From assembly GCA_937988775.1 (NCBI GenBank), contig CALKHP010000052.1, positions 206,737 to 270,736 of the forward strand: a stretch of DNA of 64,000 bases, given 5' to 3'. This stretch comes from an uncultured Alphaproteobacteria bacterium. GTDB lineage: Bacteria; Pseudomonadota; Alphaproteobacteria; Rhizobiales; Beijerinckiaceae. Below the pieces are notes generated by a model, which worked only from the letters and a program-made list of their open reading frames with translations, made no database searches and was not told where the DNA came from. This document shows, in pieces, positions 38,851 through 48,174 of the stretch; the first letter of the stretch is position 1; the number at the start of each line of letters is the position of its first letter. The position numbers and the translations under genes are program-made.

Positions 38851-40205
38851 TCCGCTGCCTGCAACAAGGGGCGAGGCGCGGCAAATTCGGCGGCGGCGAG
38901 CGCCGGCGGCAGCGGCCCGCCGGTTGCCCAGTCGACCAGTTCGACGGTGTGCAGGATCGGCGTCGCCGTGCCGGCCGCGGCGAGTCCTTGGCCGATCTGG
39001 GTGATGCAGCCGATATTGCCGGTGGCGATGACATCGGGCCTGGTGCGGCCGATATTCTTGACCTTGCGGTCGCGCAACTGCCCGGCGATTTCGGGTTGCA
39101 GGATGTTGTAGACGCCGGCGGAACCGCAGCAGATATGGCCTTCCGGCACGTCTTTCACCGTGAATCCGAGGCTTTTCAGCAGTTTCTTCGGCGCATCCGT
39201 GATCTTCTGTCCGTGTTGCATCGAGCAGGCGGAATGGTAGGCGACGGTCAGCGGCGGCGCGGTCGACGTGCCAAGATCAAGGCTTGCGAGATATTCGGTG
39301 ATGTCCCTGGCCAGCCCGGAGACGCGCGCCGCCTTTTCCGCGTAGGCGGCATCCTCGCGCAGCATGAAGCCGTAATCCTTGATCGTGGTGCCGCAGCCCG
39401 AGGCGGTGATGATGATGGCGTCGAGCCCCTTACCGTCAATCTCGGCGCTCCAGGCATCGATGTTCGCTTTCGCGAAGGCGAGGCCGGCCGCCTCCTCGCC
39501 CATGTGATGCACGAGCGCGCCGCAGCAGCCCTCGCCCTTCGGCAGCACGACCTCGATGCCGAGCCGGTTGAGCAGCCGGATGGTGGCATCGTTGATGCCG
39601 GGATCGAGCACCGGCTGGGCGCAGCCGGTGAGCAGCGCCACCCGCCCGCGCCGCCCGGATACGGGGAAGCTCACGCCCGGCACGGCAGCGGAGCGCGGCG
39701 GGAGATGGGCAGGCGCCAGCGCCAGCATGGCGCCGAGACGGCCGCCAACCACTGGCAAGCGCCGCAGCAACGGCGCCAGAGGCCGGCCGAAAAACGCGCC
39801 GACCAGCGCCGCGCGGAAACGGCCCGGATAAGGCAGCACGCGCTTCAGCACGCCGCGCAGCAGCCGATCGTGCCAGGGCCGGCGATAGGTGTCGTTGATA
39901 TAGGCGCGCGCGTGATCGATCAGGTGCATGTAATGCACGCCGGACGGGCAGGTCGTCATGCAGGACAGGCACGACAGGCAGCGGTCGAGATGCGTCACCA
40001 CGTCCGGCGTGGCGGGCCGGCCGTTCTCGAACATGTCCTTGATCAGGTAGATGCGGCCGCGCGGGCTGTCGAGTTCATCGCCGAGCAGCAGGTAGGTCGG
40101 GCAGGTCGCGGTGCAGAAACCGCAATGCACGCAGGTGCGCAGGATCTTTTCCGACGATTGCATCGCCGGATCGGCAAGTTGTTCGGCCGTGAAATTGGTC
40201 TGCAT
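38847..40205 (-). CDS. glcF: Glycolate oxidase iron-sulfur subunit
   Basis: 452 residues. Two 4Fe-4S ferredoxin-like sites are seen near the N-terminus (HCGFCTATCPTY and CLSCLSCMTTCPSGV), then two CCG domains (GEGCCGALVHHMG; HICCGSAGVY) that bind a further cluster or quinone-side factor. It passes electrons from the GlcD/GlcE flavin to the quinone pool. Only 10 bases separate it from the DUF2585 gene upstream. Confidence 0.93.
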   Translation of the reverse strand: MQTNFTAEQLADPAMQSSEKILRTCVHCGFCTATCPTYLLLGDELDSPRGRIYLIKDMFENGRPATPDVVTHLDRCLSCLSCMTTCPSGVHYMHLIDHARAYINDTYRRPWHDRLLRGVLKRVLPYPGRFRAALVGAFFGRPLAPLLRRLPVVGGRLGAMLALAPAHLPPRSAAVPGVSFPVSGRRGRVALLTGCAQPVLDPGINDATIRLLNRLGIEVVLPKGEGCCGALVHHMGEEAAGLAFAKANIDAWSAEIDGKGLDAIIITASGCGTTIKDYGFMLREDAAYAEKAARVSGLARDITEYLASLDLGTSTAPPLTVAYHSACSMQHGQKITDAPKKLLKSLGFTVKDVPEGHICCGSAGVYNILQPEIAGQLRDRKVKNIGRTRPDVIATGNIGCITQIGQGLAAAGTATPILHTVELVDWATGGPLPPALAAAEFAAPRPLLQAAE

Positions 40206-40215
40206 GACGCGCCCC

Positions 40216-40824
40216 TCAGCCCCCTGCCTGCCACGTCTTGATCGCCTCGATCGGATAAAGCAGCATGATGACGTTCAAGGTCAGGTTGTCGCGGATCAGC
40301 CAGGCGCAGACGATCTCCATGCCGATCACCGCCACGACCGACAGCCAGACCGGCGACAGCCGGGCAATGGCGAAGCCGAGCGCCATGGCCAGCATGTCCG
40401 AGACCGAGTTCAGGATGCTGTCGCCGAGATAATCGCGCGCCACGGTCGCGGTGCGGTAGCGCTCGATGATCAGCGGGCTGTTCTCCAGCATCTCCCAGCC
40501 GACCTCGACGAGCGTCGCCGCGACCAGCGCCAGCCCAATCGAGAATGGAACGCGCCGCCAGCGCGCGATGAGCCAGCACGCGCCATAGAACAGGAAGCCG
40601 TGGATGATGTGGCTGAACGTGTACCAGTCGGTGATGTGCTGCGAGCCTTCCGGCCCGTTCGGATCGCCATACCAGACCTTGATCGTGCCGCACGGGCAGA
40701 TCGGGTTGCGGCCGATCAGGAACTGGATCAGCGCGGCGGCGATGATGATGCCGCCGGCGATGGCGATGCCGGAATGAAGCGACAGGCCGCGCCGGGGCGG
40801 GGCCAGGGAGAGATCGGCGCTCAT
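40216..40824 (-). CDS. UPF0314 (DUF2585) membrane protein
   Basis: 202 residues with about five or six helices. GRNPICPCG and YGDPNGPEGSQHITDWYTFSHIIHGFLFYG define the UPF0314 family of alphaproteobacteria; function unknown. Its place inside glcE-glcF with gaps of 9 and 10 bases means it is cotranscribed with glycolate oxidase. It may be a membrane helper or simply carried along. Confidence 0.85.
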   Translation of the reverse strand: MSADLSLAPPRRGLSLHSGIAIAGGIIIAAALIQFLIGRNPICPCGTIKVWYGDPNGPEGSQHITDWYTFSHIIHGFLFYGACWLIARWRRVPFSIGLALVAATLVEVGWEMLENSPLIIERYRTATVARDYLGDSILNSVSDMLAMALGFAIARLSPVWLSVVAVIGMEIVCAWLIRDNLTLNVIMLLYPIEAIKTWQAGG

Positions 40825-40833
40825 GGTGTCGTT

Positions 40834-42009
40834 CTATACCCCCGCATGCATCAGGCCCGGATTGAGAACGCGGTCGGGATCGAAGCTTGCCTTGATGCCA
40901 GCGACGATGCGGGCGAGCCCCGGATCGGGCGGCGTGAACACGGCGAGACGGGCGCGCAGCGTGTCATCGGCGCGCACCAGCGTGGCGTGGCCGCCAACGG
41001 CGGCGACGGCTGAGCGCACCAGGTCGGCGCCGGCATCGCCGACGGCGGGAAGGCCGAGCCAGATCAGGCCGCCGCCCCAATCGTGCAACGCCCGGCAGGC
41101 GCCGATCGCCGCCATGACGCGCGGCGCCTGCGAGGGCGCCACCGAAATGCGCCACACCGCCTCGTCACGCGGCGCCACGAGCGGCGTCACGTCGCGCACG
41201 GCGCGCCACAGTGCGGCATGGTCCTCGCCACGCAGCATCGTTGCCGGCGCCTTGCCGGCAACGAGCTTGCGCAAGGCATCGAGCCGGTAACGAACAGAGC
41301 TTTCAAAGCCCTCGATACGGATCAGCGTGCGGGCCGGCCTGTCCTCGAGCCCGTGCGGGAGATGGGCCGCGCCGGTGACCTCGTAAGGCGAGCCGAGCGC
41401 GGCCGACAGTGCAGCGACGGCCCCGGCGGTATCGAGCCCTTCCAGCACCAGCGTGCCGCCGGTCTCATAAAGCGGCAGCACCTTGAAGATCACCTCGGTC
41501 AACACGCCGAGCGTGCCGAAGGCACCGGCCTGCAGCTTGACGAGATCGAGCCCGGTGACGTTCTTCATCACGCGGCCGCCGCTCTTGATCGCCTCGCCGC
41601 GCCCGTTGACGAAGCGCACGCCGATCAGGCTGTCGCGCGCGGCGCCGGAATGAATGCGGCGCGGCCCGGAGACATTCGCCGCCGCGACACCGCCAATCGT
41701 CGGCTCTCCCGCCGTGCCGAGCAGCGGCCGGTGATCCATCGGCTCGAAGGCGAGCATCTGGCCTTTTGCCGCGAGCGTGGCCTCGATCTCGGCGAGCGGC
41801 GTGCCGGCGCGCGCGCCGATCACCATCTCGGCCGGCTCATACAAGGTGATGCCGGTGAGGTTTGCGAGCGAAAGCGTTTGCGCCATTTGAGCCGGGCGGC
41901 CGATCGGCCGCGTGCCGCCGCCGCGAATGGCGAGCGGGCGGGCCGCGGCGCGGGCGGCGTTCACGGCGTCGGCGACCTCGGCTTCGGTGGTGGGGGCAAG
42001 GGCGGTCAT
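40834..42009 (-). CDS. glcE: Glycolate oxidase FAD-binding subunit
   Basis: 391 residues. The FAD-binding PCMH fold is seen with RGGGTRPIG, LGTAGEPTIGGVAAAN and GRVMKNVTGLDLVKLQAGAFGTLGV. The start at 42009 is chosen since the further upstream in-frame reading falls in a repeat. The protein works with GlcD and GlcF in the membrane-bound glycolate dehydrogenase. A REP-like hairpin lies between it and glcD. Confidence 0.92.
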   Translation of the reverse strand: MTALAPTTEAEVADAVNAARAAARPLAIRGGGTRPIGRPAQMAQTLSLANLTGITLYEPAEMVIGARAGTPLAEIEATLAAKGQMLAFEPMDHRPLLGTAGEPTIGGVAAANVSGPRRIHSGAARDSLIGVRFVNGRGEAIKSGGRVMKNVTGLDLVKLQAGAFGTLGVLTEVIFKVLPLYETGGTLVLEGLDTAGAVAALSAALGSPYEVTGAAHLPHGLEDRPARTLIRIEGFESSVRYRLDALRKLVAGKAPATMLRGEDHAALWRAVRDVTPLVAPRDEAVWRISVAPSQAPRVMAAIGACRALHDWGGGLIWLGLPAVGDAGADLVRSAVAAVGGHATLVRADDTLRARLAVFTPPDPGLARIVAGIKASFDPDRVLNPGLMHAGV

Positions 42010-42040
42010 GCGCCGGCACCCCTCATCCCCCTGCCGGGGC

Positions 42041-42061
42041 CTTCTCCCGCAAGGGGAGAAG
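42041..42061. repeat. REP-like hairpin between glcD and glcE
   Basis: CTTCTCCC / GGGAGAAG arms, a common alphaproteobacterial repeat, in the 67-base gap of the operon. It may stabilise or attenuate the transcript between the two genes. Confidence 0.7.
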
Positions 42062-42076
42062 GAAGAAGCCGCGCCG

Positions 42077-43507
42077 TCATAGTCTTCCATCCAGCGGGAA
42101 CACCTTGGCCGGGTTGAGCAGCCAGGCGGGATCGAACACGGCGCGGGTGCGCATCTGCTGGGCGAGGTCGGCCTCGTTGAACTGATGGCGCATCAGGTCG
42201 CGCTTCTCGATGCCGACGCCATGCTCACCGGTGAGGCAGCCGCCGACCTCGACGCACAGCTTGAGGATATCGGCGCCGACGGCCTCGGCCTTGGCCGCCT
42301 CGCCCGGATCGTTGACGTTGTAGAGCACGAGCGGGTGCAGGTTGCCGTCGCCGGCGTGGAAGACGTTGGCGACACGCAGGCCGTAACCGGTGACGATCTC
42401 GTCGATGCGGGCTAGCACGAGCGGCAGTTGCCCGGTCGGGATGGTGCCGTCCATGCAGATATAGTCGGCGATGCGGCCGGTGGCACCGAAGGCCGATTTG
42501 CGGCCCTTCCAGATCGCCGCCGTCTCCATGGCGGATTTCGATTCGCGGATCGTCTTGACGTGGTGCGCCGTGGCGATCTCGACGATGCGGGCGAGCGTCT
42601 CGTCCATTTCGGCGTCGGAGCCCTCGACCTCGATGATCAGCAGCGCCTCGACATCGAGCGGATAGCCGGCATGGGCGAAGGCCTCGCAGATCTCGATCGC
42701 CAGCTTGTCCATGTATTCCATGGCGACCGGCACGATGCCGGCGGCGATGATCGCGGCGACGGTCGCCCCCGCGTCGCCCGCGCTCTCGAAGCCGAACAGC
42801 ACCGGACGCGCGCCCTCGGCCGCGCGCAGGATGCGCACCGTCGCCTCGGTGACGACGCCGAGCTGGCCCTCCGAGCCGCAGACGAGGCCGAGCAGGTCGA
42901 GCCCACCGGCATCGAGATGGTCGCCGCCGAGATCGACGATGGTGCCGTCGAGCAGCACCATGCGCACGCCGAGCAGGTTGTTGGTGGTGACGCCGTATTT
43001 CAGGCAATGCGCGCCGCCGGAATTCATCGCGACATTGCCGGCAATGGTGCAGGCAAGCTGCGAGGACGGATCGGGCGCATAGAAGAAGCCCTCCGCCGCC
43101 ACCGCCGCCGAAATGCCGAGATTGGTGATGCCGGCTTGCACGCGCATGGTGCGGTTGGCGAAATTGACCTCGAGCACGCGGCTCATCTTGGCGACGCCGA
43201 GCACGACGGCATCCTCCTGCGGGATGGCGCCGCCGGAGAGCGAGGTGCCGGCGCCGCGCGGCACGACCGGCACGCCATGGGCGTTGCAGAAGGCGAGCAC
43301 CGCGCTCACCTCCTCCGTGGTGCGCGGCAGCGCCACGGCGAGCGGCACGCGGCGATAGGCGGCGAGCCCGTCGGTCTCGAAGGCGCGGCGCTCATCCGCG
43401 GCGGTCACCAGGCATTCGGGCGGCAGCAGCTTGGCCAGCCCGGCGATAATCGTCGCGCGCGCGGCGAGAATTTCAGGCTTTGGCTGCGGAAAGGCGATGG
43501 CGTCCAT
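42077..43507 (-). CDS. glcD: Glycolate oxidase FAD-linked subunit
   Basis: 476 residues. VVPRGAGTSLSGGA binds FAD, and TIAGNVAMNSGGAHCLKYG, the EGQLGVVTEAT block and HAGDGNLHPL (C-terminal substrate site) complete the GlcD pattern. It oxidises glycolate to glyoxylate; D-lactate may also serve, since the families overlap. First gene of glcD-glcE-DUF2585-glcF-DUF2461 and divergent to the LysR gene. Confidence 0.94.
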   Translation of the reverse strand: MDAIAFPQPKPEILAARATIIAGLAKLLPPECLVTAADERRAFETDGLAAYRRVPLAVALPRTTEEVSAVLAFCNAHGVPVVPRGAGTSLSGGAIPQEDAVVLGVAKMSRVLEVNFANRTMRVQAGITNLGISAAVAAEGFFYAPDPSSQLACTIAGNVAMNSGGAHCLKYGVTTNNLLGVRMVLLDGTIVDLGGDHLDAGGLDLLGLVCGSEGQLGVVTEATVRILRAAEGARPVLFGFESAGDAGATVAAIIAAGIVPVAMEYMDKLAIEICEAFAHAGYPLDVEALLIIEVEGSDAEMDETLARIVEIATAHHVKTIRESKSAMETAAIWKGRKSAFGATGRIADYICMDGTIPTGQLPLVLARIDEIVTGYGLRVANVFHAGDGNLHPLVLYNVNDPGEAAKAEAVGADILKLCVEVGGCLTGEHGVGIEKRDLMRHQFNEADLAQQMRTRAVFDPAWLLNPAKVFPLDGRL

Positions 43508-43593
43508 GGCTCTCCACCGGTCCGGCCGGCATCATCGGTTGCTCACGCTATAGGGTAATCCCGCCCGGCTTGAAATCCAAAGCATGCGGCAGC

Positions 43594-43616
43594 ATTATTT
43601 CCCCTCCGGAAATAAT
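43594..43616. promoter_or_regulatory. Candidate LysR operator in the glcD/lysR gap
   Basis: Perfect 9-base arms ATTATTTCC / GGAAATAAT with a 5-base spacer. It lies 25 bases before the LysR-type start and about 90 bases before glcD, in the divergent intergenic. Size and symmetry fit a T-N11-A type site. Binding by the neighbouring regulator is inferred. Confidence 0.6.
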
Positions 43617-43640
43617 CCTTCCACATATGGTGCGCTATCC

Positions 43641-44579
43641 ATGGACAGGCTGGCTGAGCTCGACATTTTCTGCCATGTCGTCAGCGCCGGCTCGATGTCG
43701 GCGGCGGGGCGCGAACTCGGCCTATCGCCACCGGTGATCTCCAAGCGCATCAAGCGGCTCGAAGAGCGCCTCGGCACCCGCCTGCTGCAACGCACGACGC
43801 GGCAGATCGCCCTGACCGAGACCGGGCGCGGCTTCTACGAGCGCGTGGTGGCGATCCTCGCCACGGTCGACGAGGCGGAAGCCTGGGTATCGCGGCGCTC
43901 GGAAGTGGCGCGCGGCCTGTTGCGCGTCACCGCGCCGACCTCGTTCGGCCGCATGCATATCGCGCCGCATATGCGCGGGTTCCTGCAACGCTATCCCGAG
44001 ATCACGCTCGAACTGGCGCTGTCGGACAGTTTCGTCGATGTGATCGGCGACGGATTCGACCTCGCCATCCGCATCGCCGACCTTGCCGATACCAGCCTGG
44101 TGGCGCGGCGACTGGCACCGAACCACCGTCTGCTGTGCGCCACGCCCGACTATCTCGCCGGCCACGGCACGCCGGCCGCGCTCGACGACCTCGCCCGCCA
44201 CGCGCTGCTGCTGCATGGCGGCGACAGCTGGAAGCTCGAGGGGCCGGACGGGCCGGTCAGCGTGCGCGTCGAAAGCCCGATCCGCACCAATTCGAGCGAG
44301 GTGGTGCGCGAGGCGGTGCTGGCCGGTATCGGCATCGCGCTGCGCTCGACCTGGGATGTCGGCCCCGAACTGCGCGAGGGCCGGCTGGTGCGCGTGCTGC
44401 CCGAGTATCACGCCACCAGCCGCGTCGCGGTGCATGCCGTCTATCCCTCGCGCCGGCACCTGGCGCACAAGGTGCGGGTGTTCATCGATTTCCTGGCCGC
44501 GCTTTACGGCGCCGAGCCGTATTGGGACCGCGGCCTCGCCATGCCTGGCCGGCTCAACAGCGACGCTGCGACAGTGTGA
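43641..44579 (+). CDS. LysR-family transcription regulator
   Basis: 312 residues. The N-terminal helix-turn-helix (LDIFCHVVSAGSMSAAGRELGLSPPVISKRIKRLEERLG) and the LysR substrate domain (LRVTAPTSFGRMHIAPH ... DGFDLAIRIADLADTSLVARRL) are complete; it resembles the DmlR/YhjC-type group. I start at the ATG at 43641; another ATG 19 codons upstream would place the operator inside the gene. Divergent to glcD, it probably controls glycolate oxidase and its own gene. The inducer is unknown. Confidence 0.88.
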   Translation: MDRLAELDIFCHVVSAGSMSAAGRELGLSPPVISKRIKRLEERLGTRLLQRTTRQIALTETGRGFYERVVAILATVDEAEAWVSRRSEVARGLLRVTAPTSFGRMHIAPHMRGFLQRYPEITLELALSDSFVDVIGDGFDLAIRIADLADTSLVARRLAPNHRLLCATPDYLAGHGTPAALDDLARHALLLHGGDSWKLEGPDGPVSVRVESPIRTNSSEVVREAVLAGIGIALRSTWDVGPELREGRLVRVLPEYHATSRVAVHAVYPSRRHLAHKVRVFIDFLAALYGAEPYWDRGLAMPGRLNSDAATV

Positions 44580-44659
44580 ACGGTTGGCATCACCGCCAGA
44601 TTTGACTAGTTCCAGTGTCCATCGGGCGGATGGCACTTCCGCTCATCTGGAGGGGTAAG

Positions 44660-45043
44660 ATGTTCAAGACCGCACTCGCTCTCGCAAGCCTGATCCTGAT
44701 GACCGGCGGCGCGCTCGCCCAGGATGCGGCGGCAGGGGAGAAGGTCTTCAACAAATGCCGCGCCTGCCACCAGGTCGGCCCCAATGCGCGCAACGCCGTC
44801 GGCCCCGAACTGAACGGCGTGATCGGCCGCCATTCCGGCGCGGTCGAAGGCTATAATTATTCGGCCGCCAACAAGAATTCCGGCCTGACCTGGGACGAGG
44901 CGACGTTCACCGATTACATCAAGCATCCGCGCGTCAAGATTCCCGGCACCAAGATGGCCTTTGCCGGCCTGAGCAGCGAAAAGGACATCACCAACCTGAT
45001 CGCCTATCTCAAGCAGTTCGACAAGGACGGCAACAAGAGCTAA
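44660..45043 (+). CDS. Class I cytochrome c, soluble periplasmic
   Basis: 127 residues. The signal peptide (FKTALALASLILMTGGALA) is followed by one haem site CRACH (Cys33, Cys36, His37) and the axial methionine in GTKMAFAGL (about 99). KNSGLTWDEATFTDYIKHP is typical of cytochrome c2/c550, which carry electrons to oxidases. A GGAGGGG box lies six bases before the ATG. It sits between glc/lysR and lut, but with its own promoter region. Confidence 0.92.
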   Translation: MFKTALALASLILMTGGALAQDAAAGEKVFNKCRACHQVGPNARNAVGPELNGVIGRHSGAVEGYNYSAANKNSGLTWDEATFTDYIKHPRVKIPGTKMAFAGLSSEKDITNLIAYLKQFDKDGNKS

Positions 45044-45148
45044 CCCGGTTCAGCCGTCAGCCTTTCATGGGGACTGGACGCGCACACGCAATCGGCATGA
45101 CAATGGCGGCCCGGGGCGGTTCGCCCGGCGGCCGTGGGGAGAGTTTCG

Positions 45149-45922
45149 TTGAGCGTTGAGGGGCAACCGCGCGTCGGGCTGTTCGTGACCTGTCTGGTCG
45201 ATCTCATCCGCCCCAGCATCGGCTTTGCCGCCGCCAAGCTGCTGGAGGATGCTGGCTGCCGCGTCGAGGTGCCGGCGCAGACCTGCTGCGGCCAGCCAGC
45301 CTTCAATGCCGGCGACCGCGACACGGCGCGCGCCATCGCGGCGCAAACCATCGCCGCCTTCGAGCCCTATGACTATGTCGTGGCGCCGTCCGGCTCCTGC
45401 GCCGGGCAGATCAGCAAACATTACCCGGAACTGTTCGCCGGCGACCCAAATCTCGCGCCGAAGGCCAATGCGCTCGCCGCCAAGACCTACGAGTTGATCT
45501 CGTTCCTGACCGACGTGCTCGGCGTCGAATCGGTGAAGGCGCATTTCGACGGCACCGTCACCTATCACGACAGTTGCTCCGGCCTGCGCGAACTCGGCAT
45601 CAAGGCGCAGCCGCGCAAGCTGCTCGGCTCCGTCGCGGGGCTGTCGCTGGTCGAGTTGCAGGAGAGCGAGGTGTGCTGCGGCTTCGGCGGCACGTTCTCG
45701 GTGAAATACGGCGAGATTTCCGACAAGATCGTCAGCGAGAAGACCGCCCGCATCGGCAAGACCCATGCCGCCACGCTGCTTGCCGGCGATCTCGGCTGCC
45801 TGATGAACATGGCCGGCAAGCTCAAGCGCCAGGGCAGCGCCGTGCAGGTGCGCCACGTCGCCGAGGTGCTGGCCGGCATGACCGACGAGGCGCCGATCGG
45901 CGAAGGAAAGCAATCCGCATGA
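45149..45922 (+). CDS. lutA: L-lactate oxidation complex protein LutA
   Basis: 257 residues from a TTG at 45149 with GGGGAGAG five bases upstream; a GTG at 45134 overlaps that box and is less likely. Two CCG-type cysteine-rich domains bind the cluster (QTCCGQPAFNAG and EVCCGFGGTFSVK). LutABC oxidises L-lactate to pyruvate without a flavoprotein oxidase. The stop overlaps the lutB start (ATGA). Confidence 0.9.
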   Translation: MSVEGQPRVGLFVTCLVDLIRPSIGFAAAKLLEDAGCRVEVPAQTCCGQPAFNAGDRDTARAIAAQTIAAFEPYDYVVAPSGSCAGQISKHYPELFAGDPNLAPKANALAAKTYELISFLTDVLGVESVKAHFDGTVTYHDSCSGLRELGIKAQPRKLLGSVAGLSLVELQESEVCCGFGGTFSVKYGEISDKIVSEKTARIGKTHAATLLAGDLGCLMNMAGKLKRQGSAVQVRHVAEVLAGMTDEAPIGEGKQSA

Positions 45923-47346
45923 GCGCCGTCTCGACATCACCGCAGTTCAAGCGCAACGCCCATGAGGCGCTGCGCGACGCCAACCTGCAGCAGGCGCTCG
46001 GCATGGTCCGGCTCGGCTTCATCGACAAGCGCCAGGCGGTCGTCGACAAGTTGCCCGAATTCGATGCGCTGCGCGACAGCGCCCGCGAGATCAAGAACCA
46101 TACGCTGGCCCATCTCGACCTTTATCTCGAGCGCTACGAGAAGAAGGTGCAGGAGGCCGGCGGCCAGGTGCATTTCGCCCGCGATGCCGAGGAGGCGCGC
46201 GGCCTGATCCTCGAGATCTGCCGCAAGGCCGGCGCGAAAACCGTGACCAAGGGCAAGTCGATGATCTCGGAAGAGATCGGCCTGAACGCGCATCTCGAAG
46301 CCAATGGCGTCACGCCGGTCGAGACCGATCTCGGCGAATATATCATCCAGTTGCGCAACGAAGGGCCGAGCCACATCATCGCGCCCGCCGTGCATCTGAC
46401 GAAAGCCCAGATCGAGAGCGATTTCCGGCGCGTTCACACCCATCTCGATCCCACGCGCGACCTATCGGAGCCGCGCTCGCTGCTCACCGAAGCGCGCGGC
46501 GTGCTGCGCCAGAAGTTCCTGGCCGCCGATGTCGGCATTACCGGCGCGAATTTCCTCATCGCCGAGACCGGCACCTCGATCATCGTCACCAACGAGGGCA
46601 ATGGCGACCTGACGCAGACGCTGCCGAAGGTGCATATCGTGCTCGCCTCGATCGAGAAGATGGTGCCGACGCTGGAGGATGTCAGCCAGATCCTGCGCGT
46701 GCTCGCCCGCTCGGCGACCGGCCAGGAGATGAGCGTCTACACGACGTTCTCGACCGGCCCGCGCCGCGCCGGCGACCCGGACGGGCCGGAGCAGTACCAC
46801 GTCGTCATCCTCGATAACGGCCGCTCGAACATGCTCGGCGGCGAGTTCCAGGACATGCTGCGCTGCATCCGCTGCGGCGCGTGCATGAACCATTGCCCGG
46901 TCTATCACGCGGTCGGCGGCCATGCTTACGGCTGGGTCTATCCGGGACCGATGGGCGCGGTGCTGACCCCGACCCTGATCGGCGTCGACAAGGCCGGCCA
47001 CCTGCCCAACGCCTCGACCTTCTGCGGGCGCTGCGAGAGCGTGTGCCCGATGAAAATCCCGCTGCCGAAAATGATGCGGCACTGGCGCGAGCGCGAATTC
47101 GAGCGCCACCTGATGCCGGCGCCGATGCGCTACGGCCTCGGCCTGTGGGCGTTCTTCGCCAGACGCCCGGCGCTGTACCGTTTGACGACGCGTGCCGCGA
47201 TGTGGAGCCTCTCGAAGCTCGGGCGCAGCAAGGGCCGCTTCAAGAGCCTGCCCTTCGCCGGCGGCTGGACGAAATATCGCGACTTCCCGGCGCCGCAAGG
47301 CGACACGTTCCAGGCGCAATGGGCCAAACGGAAGCGCGCGGCATGA
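45919..47346 (+). CDS. lutB: L-lactate oxidation iron-sulfur protein LutB
   Basis: 475 residues. An N-terminal LUD domain (KTVTKGKSMISEEIGLNAHLE; GITGANFLIAETGT) leads into a ferredoxin part with CIRCGACMNHCPVY and FCGRCESVCPMKIPLPKM, two 4Fe-4S sites. The tail (about 430-475) contains SLPFAGGWTKYRDFP, conserved in LutB. The start overlaps lutA and the end overlaps lutC, so all three are coupled. Confidence 0.95.
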   Translation: MSAVSTSPQFKRNAHEALRDANLQQALGMVRLGFIDKRQAVVDKLPEFDALRDSAREIKNHTLAHLDLYLERYEKKVQEAGGQVHFARDAEEARGLILEICRKAGAKTVTKGKSMISEEIGLNAHLEANGVTPVETDLGEYIIQLRNEGPSHIIAPAVHLTKAQIESDFRRVHTHLDPTRDLSEPRSLLTEARGVLRQKFLAADVGITGANFLIAETGTSIIVTNEGNGDLTQTLPKVHIVLASIEKMVPTLEDVSQILRVLARSATGQEMSVYTTFSTGPRRAGDPDGPEQYHVVILDNGRSNMLGGEFQDMLRCIRCGACMNHCPVYHAVGGHAYGWVYPGPMGAVLTPTLIGVDKAGHLPNASTFCGRCESVCPMKIPLPKMMRHWREREFERHLMPAPMRYGLGLWAFFARRPALYRLTTRAAMWSLSKLGRSKGRFKSLPFAGGWTKYRDFPAPQGDTFQAQWAKRKRAA

Positions 47347-48032
47347 CGAGCGCCCGCGACGATCTGTTCGCCAACCTGCGTCGCTCGCTCAGCGTGACCG
47401 GCACCGAACGCATCCGCGTGGCCGAGGTCGAGGAACGGCTGGCGGAGGCACCGCTCGGCGTGATCCCGGCGCGTGGCCAGCTTGATGCCGCCGGCCGGCT
47501 CGCCCTGTTCAAGGCGATGGCGGAGGCGGCCTCCGCGACCGTGACCGAGGTCGAGAGCCCCGAGGCCGTGCCGCAGGCGGTCGCGGCCTATCTGCGCGAC
47601 CACAACCTGCCCGCCACGCTGCGCATGGGCAGCGACCCGCGCCTCGCGGCGATGCCGTGGCGCGACACCAGCCTCGAGATCGCAAGCGGGCGCAGCGACG
47701 GCCACGACCTCAACGCGATCAGCCATGCGTTCGGTGCCGTGGCCGAAACCGGCACGCTGGTGATGACGTCGGGCGCCGACAACCCGACGACGCTGAACTT
47801 CCTGCCCGACAACCATATCGTGGTGCTCAGCGCGGCCGATGTCGGCGGCGATCTCGAAAGCGTCTGGCCGAAGCTGCGCAAGGCCCTCGGCAAGGGCGCG
47901 ATGCCGCGCGCCCTCAACATGGTCACCGGGCCGTCGCGCTCGGCCGATATCGAGCAGACGCTGTTTCTCGGCGCGCACGGGCCGCGCAGCCTGCATATCG
48001 TGCTGGTCAAGGACGCCGCTTCGGCCGGCTGA
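47343..48032 (+). CDS. lutC: L-lactate oxidation protein LutC (LUD domain)
   Basis: 229 residues, a single LUD (DUF162) domain with FGAVAETGTLVMTSG, NFLPDNHIVVLSAADVG and TGPSRSADIEQTLFLGAHGP. Third member of the Lut complex; start overlaps lutB (ATGA). Ten-base inverted arms TCCGCCATGG / CCATGGCGGA at 48090-48119 follow it and may end the unit, though no U-run is seen. Confidence 0.92.
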   Translation: MTSARDDLFANLRRSLSVTGTERIRVAEVEERLAEAPLGVIPARGQLDAAGRLALFKAMAEAASATVTEVESPEAVPQAVAAYLRDHNLPATLRMGSDPRLAAMPWRDTSLEIASGRSDGHDLNAISHAFGAVAETGTLVMTSGADNPTTLNFLPDNHIVVLSAADVGGDLESVWPKLRKALGKGAMPRALNMVTGPSRSADIEQTLFLGAHGPRSLHIVLVKDAASAG

Positions 48033-48174
48033 GGTTTTCCGACGATTTTCCCTTGGCAAGCCGTGAGGCTGCGCCGATGCTGGCGGCGCTCCGCCATGGG
48101 CTTTTGCCGCCATGGCGGAACGGAACGCGCATCAGACGCGTTTCAATCCAAGGAACAAGCCACGGAGGATTGTC

